A DNA stretch of 64,000 nucleotides, taken from positions 3,968,001-4,032,000 of the forward strand of contig NZ_CP060723.1 of the NCBI RefSeq assembly GCF_014395225.1, given 5' to 3'. The position numbers and the translations under genes were made by a program. Of the stretch, positions 27,132 to 35,339 are shown one piece after another. The notes below the pieces were generated by a model that made no database searches, had not been told where the DNA came from, and saw only the letters and a list, made by a program, of their open reading frames with translations. This DNA comes from Pedobacter roseus. GTDB taxonomy: Bacteria; Bacteroidota; Bacteroidia; Sphingobacteriales; Sphingobacteriaceae. The stretch's first letter is position 1; the number at the start of each line of letters is the position of its first letter.

Positions 27132-28352
27132 TTATGCTTCGTTTTTTTGCCTGATTCTTGAAATGACAAACATCACTAAAACCGATAAAAGGATCATAAC
27201 CAAATAACTATAGCTCAGGTTACGTTCGTCTTTTGCGGGAATCAGGTTTACAACACAATAGCTTAAAAAAGAAACAATTACATAAGTAAAACCGCCAGTT
27301 AAGCCGCCTGCAATCCCTGCATTTTTAGGGAATTTACTTAAACAGAAAGTAAAGTAGTTGTTAAAGGTATAGCCTGCACCAACATGGATAATAAAAGCAA
27401 AGAAAATTAACGACCACAGGTTAGAAACGAAATTCAAACTTACGATCATTAACACTACAAAAACAACCTGTAATAACGAATTGATCATTAACCTTTTAAA
27501 GAAAGGCCTGTTAATAGTTGCCTTACCAATAAAGCCACCAACCATCCAGGCGAAACCTAAAAACAGGGAGCTGTAACCAGCAACAACCGGAGAAAAATTT
27601 AAATGATGCTCAATGATAAACGGTCCTGTCATGTTGTAAACCATTACCATACAATAGGCCAAACCCAACATTACAATACCTAAGGTAAAACTGGTAGTCT
27701 TGATCATTTCGGCATAAATGCCGGTAATTTTTTTCAATTGGAAATCGGTAAAAGTCCTTAAGGTTTCTCCACTGAATATCATCTCCAATACTGCAAAGAC
27801 AAGCGCAAATCCGGCCAAAAAATAAAAGTTAGATTCCCAACCAAAAGCAGTTTGAAGATAACCGCCTATAAATGGTGCAACAATTGGTCCCGTACTCCAG
27901 ATGATGGAAAACAAACTCAGGTAATGCTTTAACTGATCACCTTCAAAAAGATCAACAAAGTATGCCCTTTTTGCTACTACAATTGCCCCTACTGTTACCC
28001 CATGGATAACACGCATGAAATAAATAAGGTAAATATTATGGGTTGTGGCAATAACAATACTGGCTACAGCAAAAATCAATAATGCATAGAGGGAAATTTT
28101 ATACCTGCCAAAACTATCGAGCACACTGCCAATAAAAAGCTGCGAAACTCCATAACTGATCAAAAAAATACTTAACGTAAGTTGAACCTTAACATTGCTT
28201 ACCTGTATTGCACCTGCCATATCGGGTAAAGAAGGAATATAAATATCAGTGGCAAAACCTGAAATGGGAAGTAAAGCAAAAGCCAGTAAAGTAGCAATGC
28301 CCTGATTATGTGCTTTAATATATTTTATTGGGGCCGTATTTGCATTCATCAT
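27132..28352 (-). CDS. MFS drug-resistance-type transporter (Bcr/CflA-like)
   Basis: 406 aa with about 12 predicted transmembrane helices. The GFATDIYIPSLPDMA segment in helix 1 and loop 1 and RVIHGVTVGAIVVAKRA in helix 4 are typical of Bcr/CflA (DHA1) drug:proton antiporters of the inner membrane. The start is one of two adjacent ATGs (28347-28352). It is convergent with the barrel gene, with only two bases between stops, so the transcripts probably overlap. Confidence 0.88.
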   Translation of the reverse strand: MMNANTAPIKYIKAHNQGIATLLAFALLPISGFATDIYIPSLPDMAGAIQVSNVKVQLTLSIFLISYGVSQLFIGSVLDSFGRYKISLYALLIFAVASIVIATTHNIYLIYFMRVIHGVTVGAIVVAKRAYFVDLFEGDQLKHYLSLFSIIWSTGPIVAPFIGGYLQTAFGWESNFYFLAGFALVFAVLEMIFSGETLRTFTDFQLKKITGIYAEMIKTTSFTLGIVMLGLAYCMVMVYNMTGPFIIEHHLNFSPVVAGYSSLFLGFAWMVGGFIGKATINRPFFKRLMINSLLQVVFVVLMIVSLNFVSNLWSLIFFAFIIHVGAGYTFNNYFTFCLSKFPKNAGIAGGLTGGFTYVIVSFLSYCVVNLIPAKDERNLSYSYLVMILLSVLVMFVISRIRQKNEA

Positions 28353-28427
28353 GATACTCTTATTACATTATATTCTAATCAAATAAGATTAAATACCATT
28401 GCATTCCCTTTATTGATCAAACAGCGG

Positions 28428-28435
28428 CAAAAATA
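28428..28435 (-). promoter_or_regulatory. -7 promoter box (TATTTTTG) of the MFS transporter
   Basis: TAnnTTTG match on the minus strand, 76 bases before the MFS start, in the 285-bp gap between divergent genes. No clear box was found for the permease on the other side. Confidence 0.4.
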
Positions 28436-28637
28436 TAACTTTTAAAAAGCCTAAAATTATGCGAATCAAATAAAGGCTTATTCAAGCCAAATAATTGAAG
28501 ATTTTGACTTAAAATCAATAATTATCTATTTTTTAAACACCCTTTACCCCTCAAATCATCTGTAATGAAAATTATATGCGGCTTTAAACGTTTTTAGCCA
28601 AACTTTTTATAAGTTTGAAGAAACAATCAAACAAAAG

Positions 28638-30587
28638 ATGTTCGAAAAGCTATTCAGAAAGAAATCCATTTCCAAGATATTACAAGATGCAGCAAAAGGC
28701 TATGGCGACCATGAAAATACGTTACATAAAACACTAGGTGTTCGCGACTTAACAGCTTTTGGGATTGCAGCAATTATTGGTGCTGGTATTTTTAGTACGA
28801 TAGGTAAAGCAAGTGCCGATGGCGGTCCGGCAGTAATCTTTTTGTTTATTTTTACCGCCGTTGCCTGTAGTTTTGCGGCCTTTGCTTATGCAGAATTTGC
28901 CTCAATGGTTCCCGTTTCAGGCAGTGCATATACTTATTCTTATGTTGCTTTCGGCGAACTGGTTGCCTGGATTATTGGTTGGTCGCTCATTATGGAATAT
29001 TCCATTGGAAACATCACCGTAGCCATATCCTGGTCTGATTACTTTACGGGACTACTCTCCACCATAAAAATACCTTTCCTCGGCATAGATGGCATCCATG
29101 TACCCGACTGGATGACAATGGATTACCTGAGCGCTTATAACGGACATAAACACGCTGAAGCACTTTTGGCTGCAGGTAAAAACTTAGCAGCTTTAGATCC
29201 CGCTACTGCACTGGCCAATAATGCATGGCTCACTGCGCCAAAAATAGGCGATTTTCACCTTGTGGCAGACATTCCGGCTTTAGGCATTATCATTTTAATT
29301 ACCTGGTTAATTTACCGAGGTATGAAAGAAAGCCGCAATGCAAGCAATGCCATGGTTGTAGTTAAATTAGCTGTAATTCTTTTGGTATTAGCTGTGGGTA
29401 TATTTTATGTTGATACTAAAAACTGGGATCCATTTGCGCCGAATGGCGTTGCTGGTGTGTTAAAAGGAGTATCTGCGGTATTTTTTGCTTACATCGGTTT
29501 CGATGCTATTTCTACCACGGCAGAAGAATGTAAAAATCCTCAGCGTGATCTGCCGCGTGGTATGATGTGGGCAATTATCATCTGTACTATTCTGTATGTT
29601 GCTATTGCACTGGTTTTAACAGGTATTGTTAAATCTGACACTTTAGCTGTTGGCGATCCTTTAGCATTTGTTTTTGACCAGATTAATTTAAAATTAATGA
29701 GTGGTATTATTGCGGTGAGCGCGGTATTTGCCATGGCCAGCGTATTATTGGTTTTCCAAATGGGCCAGCCACGTATCTGGATGAGTATGAGTAGAGACGG
29801 GTTATTACCGAAATCCTTTTCGAAAATCCACCCGAAATATAAAACGCCTTCTTTTGCTACTATCGTAGTTGGTTTTGTAGTAGCTGTTCCATCACTTTTC
29901 ATGAACCTTACCATCGTAACCGATCTGTGTTCTATCGGAACATTATTTGCTTTTGTACTGGTTTGCGCTGGTGTTTTGGTATTGCAGAACAGGCCTGATG
30001 TACAGCGTGGAAAGTTTAAAATTCCTTATCTAAACAGTAAATTTATTATCCCCGTTGTTTTTATCGCAACGATAGCTTTTGCATTTACAAAATATGGAAA
30101 AGAAACAAAAGCATTCTTTTTCAATTCGCCTAAAACCATTCAAACCGTAACTTTTGTTACTTCTTTGAGTGGTGAGGAACTAAAAATCGTGAAAGAAGAA
30201 ATTGTTAAAAATGCAGCTCCACAAATTATATTAACGGAAAAAGTTGATGCTGAATCTTATCTGAGTGCTTTACCTGCCGATCGTTACGAACAGTTCATCT
30301 CTGCTTCAAAAGTACCGGTAGAAAAGAAATACGAAAGTGGCTGGAGCTTGTTTAAACATAAAATTCCGATGTGGATTTTCCTGATCATCTGTGTGGTAAT
30401 TACTTATTATTGTATCACTAAAAACTTATCATTAATCCCTGTTTTAGGATTGATCAGCTGCTTATATATGATGTGCGAACTCGGTATCTCCAACTGGATC
30501 GGCTTCGGTATATGGCTGGTAGTTGGGCTTGTAGTTTATTTTGCTTATGGGTACAGGCATAGTAAACTGGCACATCCGGAGGTTTAA
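28638..30587 (+). CDS. APC-family amino acid permease
   Basis: A 649-aa inner-membrane transporter. The consensus GIAAIIGAGIFSTIGKA lies in helix 1, FFAYIGFDAISTTAEECKNPQRDLP in the middle and RIWMSMSRDGLLPK before the later helices, all typical of the cationic amino acid transporter branch. About 12-14 helices are expected. Two hydrophilic insertions stand out, one near residues 135-210 and one near 490-565 between late helices, making it longer than simple permeases. The substrate is not determined by sequence. Confidence 0.88.
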   Translation: MFEKLFRKKSISKILQDAAKGYGDHENTLHKTLGVRDLTAFGIAAIIGAGIFSTIGKASADGGPAVIFLFIFTAVACSFAAFAYAEFASMVPVSGSAYTYSYVAFGELVAWIIGWSLIMEYSIGNITVAISWSDYFTGLLSTIKIPFLGIDGIHVPDWMTMDYLSAYNGHKHAEALLAAGKNLAALDPATALANNAWLTAPKIGDFHLVADIPALGIIILITWLIYRGMKESRNASNAMVVVKLAVILLVLAVGIFYVDTKNWDPFAPNGVAGVLKGVSAVFFAYIGFDAISTTAEECKNPQRDLPRGMMWAIIICTILYVAIALVLTGIVKSDTLAVGDPLAFVFDQINLKLMSGIIAVSAVFAMASVLLVFQMGQPRIWMSMSRDGLLPKSFSKIHPKYKTPSFATIVVGFVVAVPSLFMNLTIVTDLCSIGTLFAFVLVCAGVLVLQNRPDVQRGKFKIPYLNSKFIIPVVFIATIAFAFTKYGKETKAFFFNSPKTIQTVTFVTSLSGEELKIVKEEIVKNAAPQIILTEKVDAESYLSALPADRYEQFISASKVPVEKKYESGWSLFKHKIPMWIFLIICVVITYYCITKNLSLIPVLGLISCLYMMCELGISNWIGFGIWLVVGLVVYFAYGYRHSKLAHPEV

Positions 30588-30602
30588 AATAGTAAAGACG
30601 AT

Positions 30603-31154
30603 ATGACTATTTTCGAAAAAATAGAGAGACATTGTACGGAAAAAAACTATGTCAAAATAAAAAGAGACGTTGGCAATAAATCGTATATACTTTCTCATGG
30701 TTATATCGTAGATTATTCGTTTAATTTTGTTTTCCTTAAAATGAATGATGACTTTCTATTTAATGGATTTGCCATTTTTCCAATATCTTCTATTGTCAAG
30801 ATAAGACATAATAACTATGATCAGTTTTTCGATTTCATAATGGAGCGCGAAGGACAGAAAGAGCTAGTCAAAATTCCTTTCCAGATTAACTTGGAAACGT
30901 GGGAAACTATCTTTAACTCTTTAAAAGAGATCGATATAAGCTGCACCGTAGAAAATGAAAACGATGATAACTTCTTCTTTAGTATCGGAGAGATTGTAAA
31001 TGTAAAAAAAAGAAGTTTTAAAATCCTAAACTTCGATCCTGCAGGTTATATAGATGATCAACCAACTAAGATAAAGTATAAAGAAATTTCTGCTATAGGC
31101 TTTAATGATAATTACACAAATACAATGAGTAAATACTTAAGGGCGAAGGAGTAG
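30603..31154 (+). CDS. Uncharacterised 183-aa cytoplasmic protein
   Basis: Not recognised. The protein has no signal peptide or membrane segment, is rich in Phe, Asn, Asp and Lys, and alternates short beta-like stretches (YILSHGYIVDYSFNFVFLKM, FAIFPISSIVKIRH, FSIGEIVNVKKRSFKILNFD). It begins 15 bases after the permease stop and may be co-transcribed with it. Codon use is more AT-rich than that of the permease, which may hint at a different origin, especially with a transposase gene next to it. Confidence 0.65.
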   Translation: MTIFEKIERHCTEKNYVKIKRDVGNKSYILSHGYIVDYSFNFVFLKMNDDFLFNGFAIFPISSIVKIRHNNYDQFFDFIMEREGQKELVKIPFQINLETWETIFNSLKEIDISCTVENENDDNFFFSIGEIVNVKKRSFKILNFDPAGYIDDQPTKIKYKEISAIGFNDNYTNTMSKYLRAKE

Positions 31155-31173
31155 TTTAACAATCCTAAATATC

Positions 31174-31740
31174 ATGAAATATAATCCTTTAATACACCAT
31201 CGAAGATCGATCAGGTTAAAGGGTTACGACTATTCAAAAGCAGGAGCCTATTTCATCACAATCTGCTGTGAAGATAGAATCCATAGATTTGGAAAAGTTT
31301 CAGGCAATGAAATGATCCTAAATAAATCCGGAACTATTGCTTACAATGAATGGATTAATTTAGCTGACAGATTTCCAAATTTTGAACTGGATGTTTTTCA
31401 GATCATGCCGAATCATATTCACGGCATCATTGTTTTATCAGATATTTCTTCTTCTGCTGAAGCTGTCGGGGCGACCCTTGCGGTCGCACAAGAAGAAGAT
31501 AATTTAAACAGGGCGACCGCAAGGGTCGCCCCGACAATTGCAGACATAGTCGGCGCATACAAATCAATCGTTTCAAATCGCTGCCTGCAACTGTTCAAAT
31601 CACACAATAAAACAATGGGAAAGCTCTGGCAACGGAACTACTATGAGCACATCATCCGTGATGAAAGAGCATACCAGAACATCTCGAATTATATCATCAA
31701 TAATCCCAGCAAATGGGACGAAGATAAATTTCATCTGTAA
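31174..31740 (+). CDS. REP-associated tyrosine transposase (RAYT, Y1/HUH type)
   Basis: 188 aa. The HUH metal motif is MPNHIHGI with His81 and His83; the probable catalytic Tyr is Y129 in IVGAYKS; the C-terminal LWQRNYYEHIIRDE and NYIINNPSKW segments are typical of IS200/IS605-like REP transposases. Such proteins nick single-stranded DNA at REP hairpins and are usually single-copy, vertically kept genes and not mobile IS elements. Between the HUH and Tyr motifs the frame contains a perfect inverted repeat (31465-31535), which reads as GATLAVA and RATARVAPT in the protein. It is intact despite this insertion. Confidence 0.9.
   Translation: MKYNPLIHHRRSIRLKGYDYSKAGAYFITICCEDRIHRFGKVSGNEMILNKSGTIAYNEWINLADRFPNFELDVFQIMPNHIHGIIVLSDISSSAEAVGATLAVAQEEDNLNRATARVAPTIADIVGAYKSIVSNRCLQLFKSHNKTMGKLWQRNYYEHIIRDERAYQNISNYIINNPSKWDEDKFHL
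31465..31535. repeat. REP/BIME-like perfect inverted repeat inside the transposase gene
   Basis: Two 23-bp arms (31465-31487 and 31513-31535) are exact reverse complements, with a 25-bp spacer. Each arm itself contains a small palindrome, GCGACC-CTTGC-GGTCGC, so the layout is two REP units head to head. GC content is far above the surroundings. The 71-bp element keeps the reading frame open. Confidence 0.85.
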
Positions 31741-31741
31741 C

Positions 31742-31773
31742 AAAAAATCCCCTTTCTTAAACAGAAAGAGGAT
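31742..31773 (-). terminator. Rho-independent terminator after kup and the small membrane protein gene
   Basis: On the minus strand an 11-bp stem (ATCCTCTTTCT / AGAAAGGGGAT, one G-U pair) with a 5-base loop is followed by TTTTTTG. It lies 6 bases beyond the stop of the small gene. Confidence 0.8.
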
Positions 31774-31778
31774 CTTAT

Positions 31779-31931
31779 TTATTTCTTCTTGATAAAGGCT
31801 AAGGCAGTAATCATCACGAGCCCCAAGCCAGATGCGATCATGTAATTATTCGCATGATCAAGATGGTATATCTTAGCTGTGGGCCCTGCTATAAATAGCA
31901 CAATACCCAAAATCAAAAGCGCAGTTCTCAT
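31779..31931 (-). CDS. Small 50-aa membrane protein following kup
   Basis: A short gene (ATG at 31929-31931, TAA at 31779-31781). The product has two hydrophobic helices: ALLILGIVLFIAGPTAKIY (about residues 4-22) and MIASGLGLVMITALAFI (31-47), joined by a polar HLDHANN loop and ending in KKK. It starts 3 bases after the kup stop and is followed at once by the kup terminator. So it is co-transcribed, and probably translationally coupled, with the potassium transporter. A role as a small subunit or modulator of Kup is inference; it may equally be an unrelated passenger. Confidence 0.7.
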   Translation of the reverse strand: MRTALLILGIVLFIAGPTAKIYHLDHANNYMIASGLGLVMITALAFIKKK

Positions 31932-31934
31932 TGC

Positions 31935-33938
31935 TTAAACTGGTAATCTATGCAATTCAATGTCATCTGGAGTTACGAAAATCAACGGCACTTTTTCTAC
32001 ATCCACATAACTGCTGTCCAATCCAAAACTGCGTTCTTCTGATAAACTTAACTTTTTAAGGATAAAGTAATAATCCATAATGGTACGTTCATAGAAGCTC
32101 AGTTTGGTAAACTTAGATAAGTGTTTCTCTAAAAGCACGAACCTGAAATCGCCCGCAATTTTATGCTTGTTTAACGAAGTATATTGACTGGTAATATCGA
32201 TTTCGCCGTTTTTAACCAACTCTTCAACCACTTTACGATAAAGGAGGTTAACACGCTGCTCAACCCTGAAACCTAACCTAAAATCAATCCTGATCAATTT
32301 TCCTGGAATCAAGAATTCTACCTTGTAATCTAAAGTATAAGGCTCGTCCATCACATCAACGTGCACCAACCAGTACACATCAGCCCGCTTTGGTTCTTTT
32401 TGGATTATGGAATAAATAATTTTCGATTCTATTTCAGTTTTAAAGTTCGCACTTGTTAAGTAAACTAACTGTGAAGAATATTTTGGAACCGATTCATCAT
32501 TACTCAATTCGCTTAAAATCTCATAGTAATCTTCAATTTCTACATATTTTACGAACCTGTTTTTAATCTTACGGGCAATAAACCAGCTCCACATTACTGT
32601 AAATAATGCCGAACCAATCAACACAGTTAACCAACCACCATCCGAAAACTTGTGCAGGTTACTGAAAAGGAAAGTGCCTTCTATAATTACATATACCGAA
32701 ATAAAAATGGCAATCAGGTATTTTGGGAAACGTTTGCTCCTCAAATAAACGCTCACCAAAATGGTGGTCATCAACATCGCGATGGTAATAGAAAGACCAT
32801 AGGCCGCATCCATTTTAGAAGATTCTTTCCAAAAGAATACAATACTACAACAGCCCAGCCAAAGCATCCAGTTGATAGAAGGCACATAAAGCTGTCCCTT
32901 TTGAACAGATGGATAAACAATTTTGATTTTTGGCCAAAGGTTTAAACGTACTGCCTCTGATATCAAAGTAAATGAACCACTAATTAAGGCCTGACTGGCA
33001 ATAACCGCAGCCATGGTGGCTAAAATTACCATCGGCACCTGGAAATGGCTCGAAATAATCTGAAAGAAGGGATTCATTTTAGAACTCGGAATAAAAGTAC
33101 CTTCGTTCTGTAAAATCCAAACACCCTGACCTAAGTAATTCAAAATCAAGGTTATTTTCACAAAAATCCAGCTAATTCGAATATTATTCCTTCCGCAGTG
33201 ACCTAAATCAGAATATAAGGCCTCTGCCCCGGTGGTACAAAGAAAAACACCACCCAAAATAATAAAAGCCTTGCTGTTGGTAGCCAATAAGTGTATGGCA
33301 TAATATGGATTAAGCGCCTTTAATATGCTAAGGTCTTTAACAATAAATAAAAGTCCTGCGATGCCCAGAACGGTAAACCAGACAAACATTACCGGTCCGA
33401 AAAGCTTCCCAACCAGATTGGTTCCAAATTGCTGGATAATAAAAAGCACGGTTAAAATGGCAATTACTACCGGAACTACGGGCACATCGAATTTACTGGT
33501 TAAGCCTTCAATGGCTGATGTTACGGTTATACTCGGAGTAATTACCCCATCGGCCAGTAGCGCACAGCCCCCAACCACAGCAGGTATAATCAACCATTTT
33601 GCCTTTTTCCTTACTAAAGAGAATAATGAAAAAATTCCACCCTCTCCCTTGTTATCGGCCCTTAGCGTTATAATAACGTATTTAATGGTAGTTTGTAAGG
33701 TTAATGTCCAGATGATGCAGGAAAGAACTCCAAGAACAACCTCAGTAGTAATCCCATTTGGAGCTGACATGGTTATTTTTTCTACACCATGGATCATCTC
33801 TTTCTTTAACCCCAAAATGCTGGTAAAAATTGCGTTGAGTGTGTATAAAGGTGATGTACCAATGTCACCGAACACAATTCCTAAACTAATTAGAACACCG
33901 CCGGCAGTTAACGCGTTGACATTTTTATGATTTGACAC
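31935..33938 (-). CDS. kup: Kup-type potassium uptake transporter
   Basis: A 667-aa inner-membrane protein with 12 expected helices in the first about 450 residues and a cytoplasmic C-terminal domain. Family signatures are GIVFGDIGTSPLYTLNAIF near the N-terminus, LRADNKGEGGIFSLFSLV, ADGVITPSITVTSAIEG and FLCTTGAEALYSDLGHCG. It imports K+ with protons. The start codon is GTG at 33936-33938; no in-frame ATG lies upstream before the promoter box. A 50-aa membrane protein gene follows after 3 bases. Confidence 0.96.
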   Translation of the reverse strand: MSNHKNVNALTAGGVLISLGIVFGDIGTSPLYTLNAIFTSILGLKKEMIHGVEKITMSAPNGITTEVVLGVLSCIIWTLTLQTTIKYVIITLRADNKGEGGIFSLFSLVRKKAKWLIIPAVVGGCALLADGVITPSITVTSAIEGLTSKFDVPVVPVVIAILTVLFIIQQFGTNLVGKLFGPVMFVWFTVLGIAGLLFIVKDLSILKALNPYYAIHLLATNSKAFIILGGVFLCTTGAEALYSDLGHCGRNNIRISWIFVKITLILNYLGQGVWILQNEGTFIPSSKMNPFFQIISSHFQVPMVILATMAAVIASQALISGSFTLISEAVRLNLWPKIKIVYPSVQKGQLYVPSINWMLWLGCCSIVFFWKESSKMDAAYGLSITIAMLMTTILVSVYLRSKRFPKYLIAIFISVYVIIEGTFLFSNLHKFSDGGWLTVLIGSALFTVMWSWFIARKIKNRFVKYVEIEDYYEILSELSNDESVPKYSSQLVYLTSANFKTEIESKIIYSIIQKEPKRADVYWLVHVDVMDEPYTLDYKVEFLIPGKLIRIDFRLGFRVEQRVNLLYRKVVEELVKNGEIDITSQYTSLNKHKIAGDFRFVLLEKHLSKFTKLSFYERTIMDYYFILKKLSLSEERSFGLDSSYVDVEKVPLIFVTPDDIELHRLPV

Positions 33939-33960
33939 TTCGTTGATATTTTTAGTGCGG

Positions 33961-33968
33961 CAAAAGTA
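33961..33968 (-). promoter_or_regulatory. -7 promoter box (TACTTTTG) of kup
   Basis: Exact TAnnTTTG match on the minus strand, 23 bases before the GTG start of kup. Confidence 0.55.
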
Positions 33969-34097
33969 AACTAACTATAACAATTTAACAACCAAATTAT
34001 TGTGTATTTTTAACACTATGAAAATAAATTTTTATTGTTAAATTGTGTTAAATTATGGCTTTTAAACAAAATGTTTAATTTCTTTGTTTTAAATTAA

Positions 34098-34105
34098 TAC
34101 ATTTG
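34098..34105 (+). promoter_or_regulatory. -7 promoter box (TACATTTG) of the T9SS cargo gene
   Basis: Exact TAnnTTTG match 14 bases before the ATG at 34119; it fits a short leader of about eight bases. Confidence 0.5.
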
Positions 34106-34118
34106 CTATACCAATTTG

Positions 34119-34649
34119 ATGAAACTCTACGCTAAGATAACGTTACTCACAAAAATAGCATGCACATTGTGCATCGCATTGCTGTGCAGCGTAAATTCTT
34201 CGGCGCAACAGGCTGATAGTATCCACATTAGCTTAAAAAACAGAACCAAAAAAGTAGGCAGAATTCCTGAAATTAAAGCAAATATCACCCCTTATAAACC
34301 GCTTTACATGTCTATTGGAGGTTCAGGAATGTTCAATACTTATTCAACAACCCCAAAAAATGCAACGGTTGTAGCCAAGGATAAATTGTTGACGATTGTA
34401 AAAATATATCCAAATCCGGTAGAAGAGCAGCTTAATATTATACTTTCTATTGGAAAAGATGGCACTCAGACTACTATTAAGATCATCGATTTATTAGGCA
34501 ATGAGGTGGCAACGCTTGCCAACGAACGCTTAAATGCCGGCGAACAGACCAAAACCTTTAATATTCCGAACAGAATAAACCCAGGCATCTACTTTTTAAG
34601 GGTAATTGCAGGGTCAGAAAGTCAGGTAAAACGCATCTCAGTTTTATAA
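34119..34649 (+). CDS. Small secreted protein with type A T9SS sorting domain
   Basis: 176 aa. The signal peptide ends near NSSAQQ. The C-terminal about 80 residues form a T9SS sorting domain: IYPNPVEEQLNI, then IKIIDLLGNEVATL and NPGIYFLRVIAG, ending KRISVL. Such domains direct export through the type IX system and are often cleaved at the surface. The 70 residues between have no recognised fold, so this may be a small surface-anchored or released protein. The ATG at 34119 is preferred to the TTG just before it. The PorT-like gene at 18931 shows the same secretion system is present. Confidence 0.88.
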   Translation: MKLYAKITLLTKIACTLCIALLCSVNSSAQQADSIHISLKNRTKKVGRIPEIKANITPYKPLYMSIGGSGMFNTYSTTPKNATVVAKDKLLTIVKIYPNPVEEQLNIILSIGKDGTQTTIKIIDLLGNEVATLANERLNAGEQTKTFNIPNRINPGIYFLRVIAGSESQVKRISVL

Positions 34650-34724
34650 CACCATTTTCTTTTCTATTTTTGATTGATGCGGGGTTAATCCTCCGTCTAT
34701 TTCTCATATATTATATTTTTAAGA

Positions 34725-35336
34725 ATGAAGATCATCGCCATTGGCAGAAACTATGCCGAACACGCAAAAGAACTCAACAATCCGGTTCCAACTACCCCGG
34801 TAATTTTCCTGAAACCTGATACCGCAGTTTTAAAAGACAATAAACCATTTTACCTGCCCGATTTTTCTGATGATGTGCATTACGAACTTGAGGTCGTTTT
34901 AAAAATTTGTAAGGAAGGAAAACACATTGCCGAAAAGTTTGCGGCCAATTATTATGATGAAGTGGGTTTGGGTATCGATTTTACCGCCCGCGATATTCAG
35001 GCGAAACATAAAGAAAAAGGATTGCCCTGGGAGCTGGCCAAAGCTTTTGATAACTCGGCACCCATCAGTATTTTTCTTCCAAAAAGCGATTTCGAAGATC
35101 TTTATAACTTAAATTTCGAATTAAAAGTAAATGGAGAAAGCCGTCAGGTTGGTCATACTAAAGATTTATTATTCTCGTTCGAGAAGATAATCAGCTTTGT
35201 TTCTCAGTATATCACCTTAAAAAAAGGAGATTTAATCTTCACCGGAACACCACAGGGTGTTGGCAAAACAAACAAAGGCGACAAATTAGAAGCCTGGCTG
35301 GAAGGAAAGCAACTTTTAAATTTTGATGTAAAGTAA
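34725..35336 (+). CDS. Fumarylacetoacetate hydrolase-family protein
   Basis: A 203-aa cytoplasmic enzyme of the FAH superfamily. Visible are IGRNYAEHAKEL at the N-terminus, FLKPDTA, the metal-binding region HYELEVVLKI, FTARDIQAKHKEKGLPWELAKAF, and TGTPQGVG. Members act as acylpyruvases or oxaloacetate-type decarboxylases; which reaction applies here is not certain. The M23 peptidase gene starts 3 bases after its stop, so they are co-transcribed. Confidence 0.9.
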   Translation: MKIIAIGRNYAEHAKELNNPVPTTPVIFLKPDTAVLKDNKPFYLPDFSDDVHYELEVVLKICKEGKHIAEKFAANYYDEVGLGIDFTARDIQAKHKEKGLPWELAKAFDNSAPISIFLPKSDFEDLYNLNFELKVNGESRQVGHTKDLLFSFEKIISFVSQYITLKKGDLIFTGTPQGVGKTNKGDKLEAWLEGKQLLNFDVK

Positions 35337-35339
35337 CGA

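Noticed and set aside
33325..33930. 201-aa plus-strand frame opposite kup
   Set aside because: Antisense shadow of a strongly conserved gene; no independent motif or promoter.
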